NCBI GenBank assembly: GCA_900618795.1
Contig: UYJD01000004.1
Coordinates: 1,762,726 to 1,826,725 of the forward strand
DNA length: 64,000 nt
Reading direction: 5' to 3'
DNA from: Cyanodermella asteris
Taxonomy: Eukaryota > Ascomycota > Lecanoromycetes > Ostropales > Stictidaceae
Shown piece by piece: positions 54,483 to 64,000 of the stretch (the first letter of the stretch is position 1; each line of letters starts with the position of its first letter). The notes beneath the pieces were generated by a model. That model was not told the DNA's origin. It saw nothing but the letters and a program-made list of their open reading frames with translations, and ran no database searches. The position numbers were made by a program, and so were the translations under genes.

Positions 54483-54887
54483 TCACTTCAAACACAACCC
54501 CATCGTCAAGTTCAACATCTCTACCGTCCTCCCCAAATTCTCATACCCCATCTCCGTCTCCTCACTCCTCCACTCGACAGCATACTTCTTCCCCCTATTC
54601 CCCTGCCAATGTTCCTTCTCGCGCTTCCACTGCCAATACCGTACGTGCAGCAGGTTCTTGACGATCTTGTGCTCGAGCCCCGTCCGCTCTGCGGCGTTGT
54701 TGAGAAATTTTAGAGTGTTGGCGATGCGACCTGCGTCGTAGGCGGAAGCCGGGGAGAGGCGGAAGGCGCGCCGTAGGGTGTCGCGGGCGACGTAGCGGGC
54801 GGGGACGGAGTATTGGCAGGCGGAGAGGAGGGCGCGGTAGAGGGTGCGGTAGGTTTGGCGGATCGAGGGAGGAGGTGAGGGGGGCAT
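54483..54887 (-). CDS. LYR-motif-type small protein (DUF1763-like; about 134 aa)
   Basis: Single exon. I chose the ATG at 54887 because the upstream extension opens only with TTG and is Ser/Pro low complexity. The segment RQTYRTLYRALLSACQYSVP resembles the LYR/complex-1 family helix. It is followed by ARDTLRRAFRLSPASAYDAG and the helix LKFLNNAAERTGLEHKIVKN. The pattern matches small fungal mitochondrial proteins grouped as DUF1763 / LYR-like. The LYR family acts in mitochondrial assembly, for example of complex I or Fe-S enzymes, through acyl-ACP. That role here is inference. The protein is basic, consistent with import to mitochondria. The gene is convergent with the CUE gene. If an unseen 5' exon exists the true start may be further upstream. 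Confidence 0.7.
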   Translation of the reverse strand: MPPSPPPSIRQTYRTLYRALLSACQYSVPARYVARDTLRRAFRLSPASAYDAGRIANTLKFLNNAAERTGLEHKIVKNLLHVRYWQWKREKEHWQGNRGKKYAVEWRSEETEMGYENLGRTVEMLNLTMGLCLK

Positions 54888-55234
54888 GAGAGGTGTGATG
54901 GGGAGAGGAGTGAGGGGTGGAGTATTGGCGAAGCGTAAGGAATTGGTGATGGAGATGGAGATGATGGGAGAGATCGGATGTGAGTTTCTATGTGAATGGT
55001 CGGAGAAGAACTCCGCTGGTGCCAAGACCAAGTAAGGCTGATTGTTGGCGCCTTTGGGCGTTGCTTGACGGATTCATATGCAGCATCGTGCTGGACTCTA
55101 GCCTCGCACAAAGGATACTATGAATGAGGACCAGCCTCAAGATGCAGTTTCCGATCGGGCTTATTGAGCTCATCACGATTGAGTGGCGCTCGCATCCTAT
55201 TTGTACTTGTGGTCTGCATCAACAGTCCTAAACT
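54888..55234. other. Region between LYR-type gene and HET remnant
   Basis: About 350 bp includes the presumed LYR-gene promoter. No other gene is recognised. Confidence 0.4.
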
Positions 55235-57692
55235 TTGTCAGGATCTTGTCTTGTCTTCTCTTCGGACCTTCGGCAGTACTTGTGGTACTCAAAGGGCAAT
55301 ATGCTGTGCATTCGTCGCCTCGAGGTTTTCAACACAATCTGGCTCTGCAGTGATTCCTCGTACCAACAACAAAGAATTGATCATTACAAAACTTTGAAAG
55401 AGTTTCAGGTCGCTGCGGAGAATGGTTGTCATGCTTGCACTACAATTCTGAACGCAATCGGAGAACACAGTGTTTGGAACCTTTCGCGACCAACGGCAGG
55501 CTATCTCTCGTATCCTGGGGTAAGTCTGGGATCACTAACTATATCGACGCCGAGTACCCCGCCGGTTACTACTATCGCTTGCTTAACTTCGACTTGACGG
55601 AACGCAAAAATGGCAACCCTCCAATAGTCTATTCGGGTGCACTTCCCATCCGCGAAGAGATCAACAATGCCGTTCTTATCCGGATCAAGGAGTGGCCTCA
55701 CGAGCAGGTGCCGACCTCGGATCTATCACCGCGCCACGAAATGTCGCCGGTCCGGCTCCCTCCAAGCCCACTGCTCAAAATCGAAAACTTCGGCTTCAGC
55801 TCCGGTCCTGACTCCGTCTCCTTACTTGATTGTCAGCAAAGTATGACAGCTGCTCATTACGTCGTTTTGAGCTATTGATGGGGAACACTAGATATGCCAA
55901 CATGTACCAAGGAAAACTTTCATTCCATGAAAAGCGGCAGGTCAATTACTTCGCTCCCGGTCCATTTCCAAGAAGCGATTCGAGTAGCTCATGATGTTTG
56001 GTTCGAACACATCTGAATCGATTCGCTCTGTATTATACAAGATGATCCTTGCGATTGGCATGAGGAGTCTTCGAAGTGGGAGTTGTTGTCCCCTGCCATG
56101 TGAGCTAGACAGACTAACAGCTGCCCTACAGAATGCACGGTGTTTATAGCAATGCTTCACTTACACTTGCATGGAACAATCGTCCCGACCGCCAATACGA
56201 TTCGCTCCTCGACAGCCTGATAAACGTGCTCCAAGAACAAATTTCACCAGACTGGATGCCCTGCCATACAGATATTAGCGGCGGATACGACAACCCTGCG
56301 GACTACACATTGCAGACCCGAGCGTGGTGCTTCCAGGAAGATTTTGTTTCCAGATGAATCCTTCACGTTACGGCCCATGGTGTAAACTTCCAGTTGAAGG
56401 ACATGCAGTATCTCTAGACTGGTGTCGAAAGAACTCTACGCGACCCCGAAATCCAGCCAGGATACGAATTCGTCCGACGACGCGACTTTGCCACTGCTCC
56501 TGGAAAGTTGGGCCTTGACAAGGGTCCGTGGTCCGACCCAGCGGCTTGGCTCGCCTGTATTCAACCCCATAGTGGAAGTGAACTCAGCCGCCGCACGGAT
56601 CGTCCCCTCGCTTTCGGTGCAATTAGTCGGCGCTTTGAATCCATGAGAGGCTGGACATATTGTTTAGGTGTAATTTTGGAGCACTTGTTGCCTTGTCTCA
56701 CATGGTGCGTCGACTCTCCCTACCCGAGCAAGAAGACACAACGCCTTCACTTTGCGGATTCGGATTCGGAGGAACTACGTTTGCCCACATGGTCGTGGAC
56801 TTCGGTAATTGGTGAACCCATCAAATATATCTGGGGCCCGTGGCCAACTTACATGAAGCTAAAATCAAGGTTTGTTATCGTGCAAATCAGAACGCGCTAT
56901 GGTCAACAGGGTCAAGAGTGGGTGAATTGAATTGATCGAGGTCTAAGTACTGCAACGAAGAAAATTCGATTTTTATGCCCCTGTTTTGGATGAAACCTTC
57001 AGGTGTTGCCAGAACAACCCCCTTGGCAGACCCTGAATTCGCGTGATACTTGTTCAATTAGCGCACGTACGGCTCTTGGAACGCGAGAGAGTCGGTAGCT
57101 CTGCCGAGTCGATGGGCAAACGCGCAATCGAGTGTTCATGCAAAGGCCCAGGGCTATGATGACTAAGCAGGCCCGCCCATATACTCGTCTTTTCTTAGGT
57201 AGATAACCTAGACTTAATTACCTTTCTCTTGGCATCTTGAACACGAGGTCTATGGCAATTTGATTCCATTTCCACCATGCAAAAAGCTGACCTTTGCCGA
57301 TGCTGAAAACTTTCAAGGACCTCTACTGAGCTGGAATGCTACAGGCATGAATCAGAATGATCACGCGTCGGATACGTGGCACTACTTGTTATGGTAATTG
57401 CGATGCTTCTGCATCCACAAAACGATCTTCGGAGTCGAAACTTTCGCTATGGCCTACTTTAGCTACGCTTTCCCCCGCTCCGGACAACGAATCATGTGCA
57501 TGGCTTGGTTGGCAAGCTATTGTTCTGCAGCACAGTCCCCTTCACAGACATGCATATGAGCGCTTGGGTATCTGTCAGTTCCAGGGAAAAGAGGTCTGGG
57601 CAGCTGCGGACTGTGATACACTCGCCGCGAACTTTGCGAAAGCGCTGGAGGATAAAGCTTTCAAGGGAGCTTTAACGTTTCTGTTCATATGA
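55235..57692 (+). pseudogene. Decayed HET-domain gene
   Basis: The frames here retain a HET-protein order but no single reading frame spans them. An N-terminal part contains VAAENGCHACTTIL. The HET core is recognisable from AAHYVVLSY, IDSLCIIQDDPCDWHEESSK and VYSNASLTLAWNN, then a TRAWCFQE segment. C-terminal parts such as RRFESMRGWTYCLG, PTWSWTSVIGEPIKY and, at the end, WQAIVLQHSP... follow. Several breaks, at least five, separate these blocks, so it cannot make a normal protein. The family controls non-self recognition and cell death. With the intact HET gene at 13.5 kb and the NLR it adds to the recognition-gene theme of this window. Sequence identity of the surviving motifs is fair, so the decay may be moderately recent. 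Confidence 0.82.
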
Positions 57693-58683
57693 TCCAAGCG
57701 CATGGTGCAGCGCACGGTGCATGTTGTCATGTTTGTACAAGTACTTGTAGTACAATTTGCTCTGAAATGTGGGACGAATTCTGCCACAATTCGTGGCTCT
57801 CAGTCGCAAAGGCTTGACAGGGTGTGCTTAGGAAGGTTTCAACGACCCCCATGTTCGAGTTCGACCTACAACTTCGCCCCAGGAGTCAAGTTTTGTCATC
57901 GCAGCCTTTTACCGGTGAGATCGCTCAGTTGACTTCAACAAGTCGGTCTTCGAGTGCTGGGCGATTGTTCAATATGGGGGGAGGGGAGACAATGATTCAA
58001 GATCGAGTCCTCATCCTTTCGGTTTCGATGCGCTTGCTAAGTTAGAGAAGTCTTGACATCGATCCTACGACTAGTTTAGTTGTCGTTGTGTTTCATCTTG
58101 GCACGAAAGCCAGTGTGGACCACTTTCCACTCACCTTGGAAAGGAGGCCTGGCCTATTTGTCATTTCGGCTTCCTCTTGAGGTGATTGCAGAGCTATTGG
58201 CATAATACTGGAATGAAGTTTTGGCGGGATCGAGATGTCGCGCACGTTCGTCTTGTTTCGTACGCTCGGAGTTCCGAAATCCACAAGGGGGCAGAGTTGC
58301 AATACGACAGGCGCTGCGAGAAGCGGTCGCGACCACATGCACAAAACTCCCACGATGTTGACTGATTCGTTTAGGCTGGCCTCAAAATTGGCCTCCAAAA
58401 TATCAGCTCAACCTGACTGCACACAGTCTACCTGTCCGTGCCACGGTCTCCTGCATCATGCTTTGGGTGATGCCGACCTCTCAGCCTGACCGGCCGGCGG
58501 CTTTGCTCAGTCTATAAGACGCTGGTCGTCGTCTAAGCACAACAGCTCGTGTTTCCTGCTTCTTTACCCGTGCGTGAAAGCACAGTTTTCTACTCCTCGA
58601 GTATTGCGGTTCTGCAATCTGCTCGAGTCCTCGAGCTCAGGTGTGCGGCTGACATCAAAGGCAGACGGAAAGACGAGGCTGCG
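57693..58683. other. Region between HET remnant and GMC oxidoreductase
   Basis: About 1 kb without a recognisable gene. A TATA-like element tctataag (58511-58518) lies about 170 bp upstream of the GMC start and may be its promoter. Confidence 0.45.
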
Positions 58684-60572
58684 ATGATGCAACGAAACTC
58701 TATCTCAGCCGCGTTTACAGCGCTCCTTCTCGGCTCTCAAGCTGCAGCACTCTCCATACCACTTGACGGCACCTTCTTCGGCATTCCGAACACCAACGCG
58801 ACATTTGACTATGTCATCATCGGTGGAGGCACCTCCGGCTTGACGGTAGCAAAGCGACTCACTGAGACACCCAACGCCACAGTCGCCGTGATCGAAGCCG
58901 GGAGCTTCTACGAGCTCGACAATGGCAACTTCAGTCAGATCCCTGGCTGGGCAACCAGAGGCATCGGCCCAAGACCGTTGGATGCTGAGATGGTTCCCCA
59001 AATCGACTGGGGTTTCATGACGACGCCCCAATCGGCACTGAACAACCGTTCGGTGTTCTACGCTCAGGGTAAGACCCTTGGCGGCAGCTCTGCTCGGAAC
59101 GTCCTAGCGTATCAGCGAGGTGTCGTCGGTGCATTCCAAGTTTGGGCGGACACGGTTGCGGACCAGAATTTTACCTTCCGAAGCCTGTTTCCGTATTTCA
59201 AGAAGAGCACCAAGTTCACGCCTCCAGATTTGAGGTTCTATCCTGGAATTCAAGATTTCTACGATGCAAGCGTTTGGGATGCAGATGGAGGGCCAGTGCA
59301 AGTCTCGTACTCAAACTACCTACAACCACTCACGCCTCATATTGCATCCGCATTCGATACAATTGGCTTGACGAAACTGTCGAACACTTATAATGGACAG
59401 ATGAATGGCTATGCGTACGGTGCGGACACCATCGATCCGGCAGATGAGACTCGAAGCTCGTCCGAAACATCTTTCCTGCGTGCGGCTTTTGCGTCTGGTG
59501 TACCTCTTCAGGTATACACTCGAACATCTGCCAAACGGATCATCTTCGAGGGAGACAAGACAGCGCAAGGCGTTTTGGTGCAGACGTCGGGCGGCACGCC
59601 TTACCAGCTGAGTGCACGGAAGGAAGTAATTTGTGCTGCCGGCGTGTTCAAGACGCCCCAAATCTTGATGGTCTCCGGCATTGGACCCCAAAAGACGCTC
59701 GACTCTCTGAACATACCAGTCGTTTCCGCGCTTGAAGGCGTCGGCCAGAACCTGTGGGACCACCCCTACTACGGTCTCGGATACCGCTCCAGCGTGACTT
59801 CCGCGCAGCAACTCACGACGAACGCCTCGTACCTGAACCAAGCAAACAGCGACTTCATCAATTTGAGATCTGGGCCGTTGACCAACGTAGGCGGCGACCT
59901 CCTCGCCTTCACCAAGGTGCTCTCTCAATATCGCTCGAATTTCACCAAGACCATGGAATCCGACCTTGCACAATTTCCCCCAGACTGGCCGGAAGTCGAG
60001 CTCATCCCGCTCAACACCGCGACATTCCCGGTCAATGATACGGCCGACTATTTCTCAATCACGGTTGCGAATGCGGCGACGACGTCTCGTGGTACGGTCA
60101 GCATTAATTCGACCAACACCGACGACAAGCCCCTCATCGACCCGAACTGGCTTGCGACCGAGACTGATCAGAAAGTCGCGATCGCTGCATTCAAAATAGC
60201 CAGGGCAGTGGGCGCCGCCAGCGGAATCGCCGTCGGGCCCGAATTCTTCCCTGGTCCAGATATCGCGACCGACGAACAGATCTTGGGTTTCATTCGTGAA
60301 ACGACAAACACGATCCATCACGCAGCTGGCACCGCGAAGATGGGTAGGTCTGACGATCCGACGGCGGTGGTATCGACAGATGGCAAGGTCTACGGTGTCC
60401 AGGGTCTGCGAGTCGTGGACGCATCGACTTTCCCTGCCCTTCCGCCTGGGCACATCCAGGGTATCGTTTGTAGGTTTCCCCGATGCTGAGATGTTTTGCT
60501 TTCATTGAGACTGACACTCTGACAGACATGCTTGCGGAGCGTTATGCTGATATGATTCGTACGGGTGGCTGA
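58684..60572 (+). CDS. Secreted GMC oxidoreductase (glucose-methanol-choline family) (about 610 aa)
   Basis: Two exons, 58684-60469 and 60526-60572. The 56-nt intron ends in gacag and gives the normal family ending GHIQGIVYMLAERYADM. The start is the ATG at 58684 (or 58687). A signal peptide occupies about residues 1-22. FAD-binding IIGGGTSGLTVAKRL is at 45-59, with VIEAG after it. PROSITE-like signature 1 contains GKTLGGSSARN at 129-139, and signature 2 contains FKTPQILMVSGIGP. The active-site pair is His546 in HHAAGT and His590 in PGHIQG, both present. Secreted fungal GMC enzymes oxidise alcohols or sugars and produce H2O2. The exact substrate is unknown. Glycosylation sequons are numerous. 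The product looks complete. Confidence 0.93.
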
Positions 60573-62035
60573 TCCAACACGTCGACGGTTACTCGGGCGC
60601 CTCGAACTGCGGTATAAGCTCTCGGTCGGATTTACGGGGTAGCATATAGCTTTCCATAGCTGGTTGAAAGGATGAAAGCAACGAGAGGCGAACAGCTTCG
60701 ATTGATACTGCATCTGAGCGGACCCAGGGTGCGACCCTCTTGATAGAAGAAACGAGCCTAGCTGTACTCGAACCCCGATCGTGGAAGCAGTCGTACATTA
60801 CCATGCCTGTTTTACCGCCCATCCAATGCATCTATCCGAGAACATGTCTATGGCAACAAAACCAGATGTCCATCCGAGGCATCCGAAGCGTGAGGGAGGT
60901 AGAGAAGGACATCCACAGGGCCGCGATACGCCGAGCAAGACAAGCAAGAACAAATCAACCCGCCCACGCCCACCAACATGACCAACGACCGCACCCGACA
61001 CATCTCCTCAACCTCGCTCGACATCTGACCATCGCCAGCTGTCCAAAACACACAGAACACACACATACAAATCCTCTGCATCGACACGTAAACCTGCATC
61101 CCAATCCCCAGAATCTCAAATCTGCGGGGAAAAAAGTGATCGTCAAACAACCCCATTTTTTACTCCCAAGTACATCTCGTAACCTACCTACTCACATGCT
61201 GCCGTCTCACTCGTATCCCAAACGACCACCAAAGACATCGAACTGTAGCCGACGCGCGGAAGCTTCCATGTATGTCTCAGCCCCCACCTGCACGGTCCGG
61301 TCGATCCGCGACGTCGCGTGCGTTAGCATGCTGCGGCTCAGATTTAGGTACCGGGTGTTCTACGTAAGTACGGTGGTGAAGAGATGAAAAAGGGAGGGGG
61401 GGTAAAGTAGGTTCTGATTAAATTTTTGGGTTGTAGGTTGCCAACACCGAAGCTATGTGAGTTGTCTGGGGGAGTGAATCGGTTGGTGCGCACGAGCCAC
61501 CGAAGGATGAAGTGCGTTTTGCTTGGACATTGCCCTTTTGCCTGTGTCTCTTGAGGGTTCCGAGAACTTGGCGGCTTTCAGAGCCGCTGAGGCGCTTGGA
61601 GCAAGCGAAAGGCCTGTGTCCGCTGAATTACTAGGCTGTCGTATCAGCCTATGGTATTGATGCTCGAAGGCCTCGAGTGGGCGATGCAAAGAATAAAAGC
61701 CAAGAATCATAGTCGCAATAACAGAACTTGAAATCGTGAGATCCGAAAGAAAATTTATTCTGTAGGTGAAGGACGCGGTGTGCTCAACATCCGCTGATAA
61801 ACACCAAATGGGGTATCATATATTTGCCGAGAAAGAAGTATAGCTCAAAGCCGCCAAAGGTGAGGTTGATAGGCACTGGATCAGTTTCCAAAACAGCCTT
61901 GACCATCCCGGTCGGTCCCAGTACAAAGAAAATTCGTGTCCGCCAGCGTTGGCAATAGTGTAATAGACCCCCGAAAACAATCGCTTCGCCTCAACCTCTC
62001 CTTCACTCATTTTCTGATTCCCAATCAATTTTTAC
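60573..62035. other. About 1.5 kb without a confirmed gene
   Basis: A 215-codon + frame (60740-61387) is low complexity. A 102-codon minus frame (60848-61156) starts with ATG in good context, MGLFDDHFFPRR..., and has a hydrophobic Val/Gly-rich middle. It might be a small membrane protein, but no family could be recognised. Nothing else is supported. Confidence 0.4.
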
Positions 62036-64000
62036 TCAAAGCCAATTCTTAACCGTGCGATCATCTCTCTCCCTCCTCCCAGGAAGAATGATATCCCAGC
62101 TCCTCTCCTCACTCTTATCAGGGCGCCTTCCAACCACAACACCAATCCTCATCCTCAACTCCCGCTCTCCACTGCCAAGCCTCTTCTCCGGCGCAGGCGT
62201 CACACCCATTGGGTGGCATTTGGCAATATGCCCACACAACTTCTTTGCGCCCTCGAAGCAGACCGTCCCCTTGCCCTCCGCACAGCAAAACAGACATCCG
62301 AAAATCTGAGCCGGCGGCTTCGACAGGTCGCCCGTTCGAGCACGCTCACTGCCACTGGAATGCGGGTCCATGGACTCGTCCTTTGCGATCTTATCGCGCG
62401 AGGGAATATGTGATTTGAAGAGGAAGGACCAGCGGTAGACGACGCCATGTGCGGTATGGGGTGTTCGGTCTGCGCAGCGGCTGAGGTCGATTCCAGTGGC
62501 GTATTGGTTTATGGTTGGTGCTTCTAGGGCAGCTGCGACGGGGTTCTTGGTGAGAGGGCCCTCAAAGTTGCACTTTCGGCACCTCAGAGTTGTGAGTTTT
62601 GTGGTCGTGGTCGTGTTATTCGGAAGTGAGGTTTTGCGAGTGACCGTGCGCAAGGAGAAGGCTTTGTCGGTTTGGGCGGTTTGGTAGCGCCAGGCGCACT
62701 TGCAGAAGCCGGCGAAGTTGTTGCTGAATTTGGGGAGGTAGTCGTCGGCAGAAGTGGCATTGAATTTCGGGTTGAGGGGAATGGTCTTAATGGGCGCGAA
62801 TGGGTCGGACGGGGCTGATGTTCCTGGGGCAGGAATCGAGGTTGAAATTGATGCTGACATTGATGTGGGAACGTACGGAGGAATAGAGACGGGTGGAGAG
62901 GGAGGAGCAGAGGGAAGGGCGGTGATGGTGCCACCAGACAATTGCTGGCGGTGTCTTGTCGGTGTTCGCGGTGATGATGTTGTAGTAGGTGTTATCGATG
63001 TGCTCGTCGAAGGTAACGTCGAAGTTGACGCACCATGCGAGGACGCACTGGTCGATGCTGTGTATGAAGGTGTCTCTGGCGTTGCGCCCGGCTGGTTTCG
63101 CGCTGTCGCTGCATTATTCGCCCGGCTCGATGAGTCGCCAGGCAGAATTGTTCTTAGTGTCAACGCCTTTGGGAATGCTGCTGAGATACCTGCTATCGAC
63201 TTGGTCTGAGTTGGAGCCTTTGACGCACTACCTTGGCCTGCCCAGATCTCGGTAGTGAAGCTCGCACCCTGGAGCTTGGATGGCCCCGACCAGATACCCG
63301 GCGACAGTGGTATATTCGCTTCGCTGCGCGTGGGCTTATGCGAAGGCATTGCGATGTTCGCTGGTCGGCTCGTCCCACCGGTGTTGTTTCGAGCCGGTGG
63401 TGGGGCGACGGGAGGCGGTTCGTGAAAGCCACGCGCACGGGGACTTGGCTCATCGGAAGACTGTGAACTTGCTGACTGGCCCATTGATGAACGTTTGAAA
63501 GACGCGGATAAGGGAAGCGGTGGAGTAATAGGAAAATTGTCGACAAGGGCTGAGGACGCCGCAGAGTAGCGATAGGAAGAGTAGGGACGGCGCCGATGCG
63601 GAACGATTTGCGACTGATTGAGTGATTGATGGCGAGGATGAGGAGAAGTTTGCGAACTTGAGCGGCGCACGTATGTAGGTGATGAATAGCGATGGTGTGT
63701 ATAACGAGAGCGAGGGTCGCTGCTGCTGCAGCAGTCTGATGCTGCAGGGGCAGGAAGCAGAGCTGGGACATGCAGCTGCAGAGACACCGAAGTCGCCTCT
63801 GAGTCTGAGGGCAGGGCTGGCACGGGCGGAACGTGGGAATGTCGCACAAAAGACTTCGAGATGTTGGGCGACGACGTCGACTGGCTGAGCCGGCAGGCAC
63901 GGGTGGTCGATGCAACGGTCGCGTTGCGAGACACGCCGATCGTCAATCTGCGAGGGTTGCGCGCAGGGACTGGAGGCGGCGACGGCACCGGGGGCAGCGC
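62036..64000 (-). CDS. Uncharacterised fungal protein with C-terminal Cys/His-rich domain (partial, 5' end beyond window)
   Basis: The minus-strand frame ends at 62036 and stays open to the window edge. The first codon inside (63988) is GTG in open sequence, so the start lies outside. The first about 400 residues are Ser/Thr/Pro-rich and disordered. The conserved C-terminal region contains LRCRKCNFEG, RWSFLFKSHIP, FGCLFCCAEGKGTVC, FEGAKKLCGHIAKCH and WDIILPGRR. These Cys pairs and the HxxxxCH suggest a zinc-binding fold seen in a common ascomycete family of unknown function. It is probably cytosolic or nuclear. It has no catalytic motif I can name. Confidence 0.75.
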   Translation of the reverse strand, partial: ALPPVPSPPPVPARNPRRLTIGVSRNATVASTTRACRLSQSTSSPNISKSFVRHSHVPPVPALPSDSEATSVSLQLHVPALLPAPAASDCCSSSDPRSRYTHHRYSSPTYVRRSSSQTSPHPRHQSLNQSQIVPHRRRPYSSYRYSAASSALVDNFPITPPLPLSASFKRSSMGQSASSQSSDEPSPRARGFHEPPPVAPPPARNNTGGTSRPANIAMPSHKPTRSEANIPLSPGIWSGPSKLQGASFTTEIWAGQGSASKAPTQTKSIAGISAAFPKALTLRTILPGDSSSRANNAATARNQPGATPETPSYTASTSASSHGASTSTLPSTSTSITPTTTSSPRTPTRHRQQLSGGTITALPSAPPSPPVSIPPYVPTSMSASISTSIPAPGTSAPSDPFAPIKTIPLNPKFNATSADDYLPKFSNNFAGFCKCAWRYQTAQTDKAFSLRTVTRKTSLPNNTTTTTKLTTLRCRKCNFEGPLTKNPVAAALEAPTINQYATGIDLSRCADRTPHTAHGVVYRWSFLFKSHIPSRDKIAKDESMDPHSSGSERARTGDLSKPPAQIFGCLFCCAEGKGTVCFEGAKKLCGHIAKCHPMGVTPAPEKRLGSGERELRMRIGVVVGRRPDKSEERSWDIILPGRRERDDRTVKNWL

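Noticed and set aside
60740-61387. 215-codon + strand open frame
   Set aside because: Low-complexity Pro/His/Arg composition without a family match. The opposite strand also has frames of similar length, so neither is reported as a gene.
1-64000. CRISPR array or prokaryotic operon layout
   Set aside because: The introns, domain families and gene spacing are those of a filamentous fungus. The only tandem array is a degenerate 12-bp minisatellite without spacers.

Overview
This is nuclear DNA of a filamentous ascomycete (Pezizomycotina; Dothideomycetes is my guess, not proven). The genes carry short GT-AG introns of about 44-150 nt, and several families are typical of these fungi: HET-domain proteins, a NACHT-ankyrin STAND protein, a Zn2Cys6 regulator, a rhodopsin-domain membrane protein, an RTA1 protein, a GMC oxidase, a laccase-like multicopper oxidase and NudE. 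No ribosomal RNA, tRNA, CRISPR array or intact transposon was recognised. One 47-base run of N (32347-32393) is an assembly gap.

Layout. 0.6-4.0 kb: a divergent alpha/beta hydrolase and beta-lactamase-fold esterase. 4.7-10.1 kb: rhodopsin-domain membrane protein, VOC/glyoxalase-fold protein, short-chain dehydrogenase. 11.2-13.1 kb: a 12-bp minisatellite, then a sphingolipid delta-4 desaturase. 13.5-16.9 kb: a HET-domain gene convergent with a DHA1-type MFS transporter. 18.7-25.7 kb: a C2H2-like protein downstream of a large NLR-like NACHT/zinc-finger/ankyrin protein, with a duplicated 86-bp motif between them. 27.4-30.2 kb: a secreted S41-family protein. 30.2-33.3 kb: a gene-poor stretch with the assembly gap and a cluster of inverted repeats. 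33.3-35.5 kb: a free-standing adenylation-domain protein. 36.4-38.2 kb: NudE. 39.9-42.6 kb: a multicopper oxidase whose frame is broken once, and a convergent small cysteine-rich secreted protein. 44.0-50.3 kb: Zn2Cys6 regulator, RTA1-like protein, class V aminotransferase. 50.3-54.9 kb: DHX35-like helicase, CUE-domain protein and an LYR-type protein. 55.2-57.7 kb: a decayed HET gene. 58.7-60.6 kb: secreted GMC oxidoreductase. 62.0 kb to the end: a gene cut by the window edge.

How they fit together. Housekeeping genes (NudE, DHX35-like, CUE, LYR, sphingolipid desaturase) alternate with accessory genes of two themes. The first is non-self recognition: an intact HET gene, the NLR and a dead HET gene. 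The second is a secreted or metabolic set: MCO, GMC oxidase, S41 protein, small secreted protein, hydrolases, adenylating enzyme, MFS and RTA1 transporters. I see no convincing complete biosynthetic gene cluster. Exon boundaries below were read by eye from splice signals and frame continuity and are not transcript-verified.
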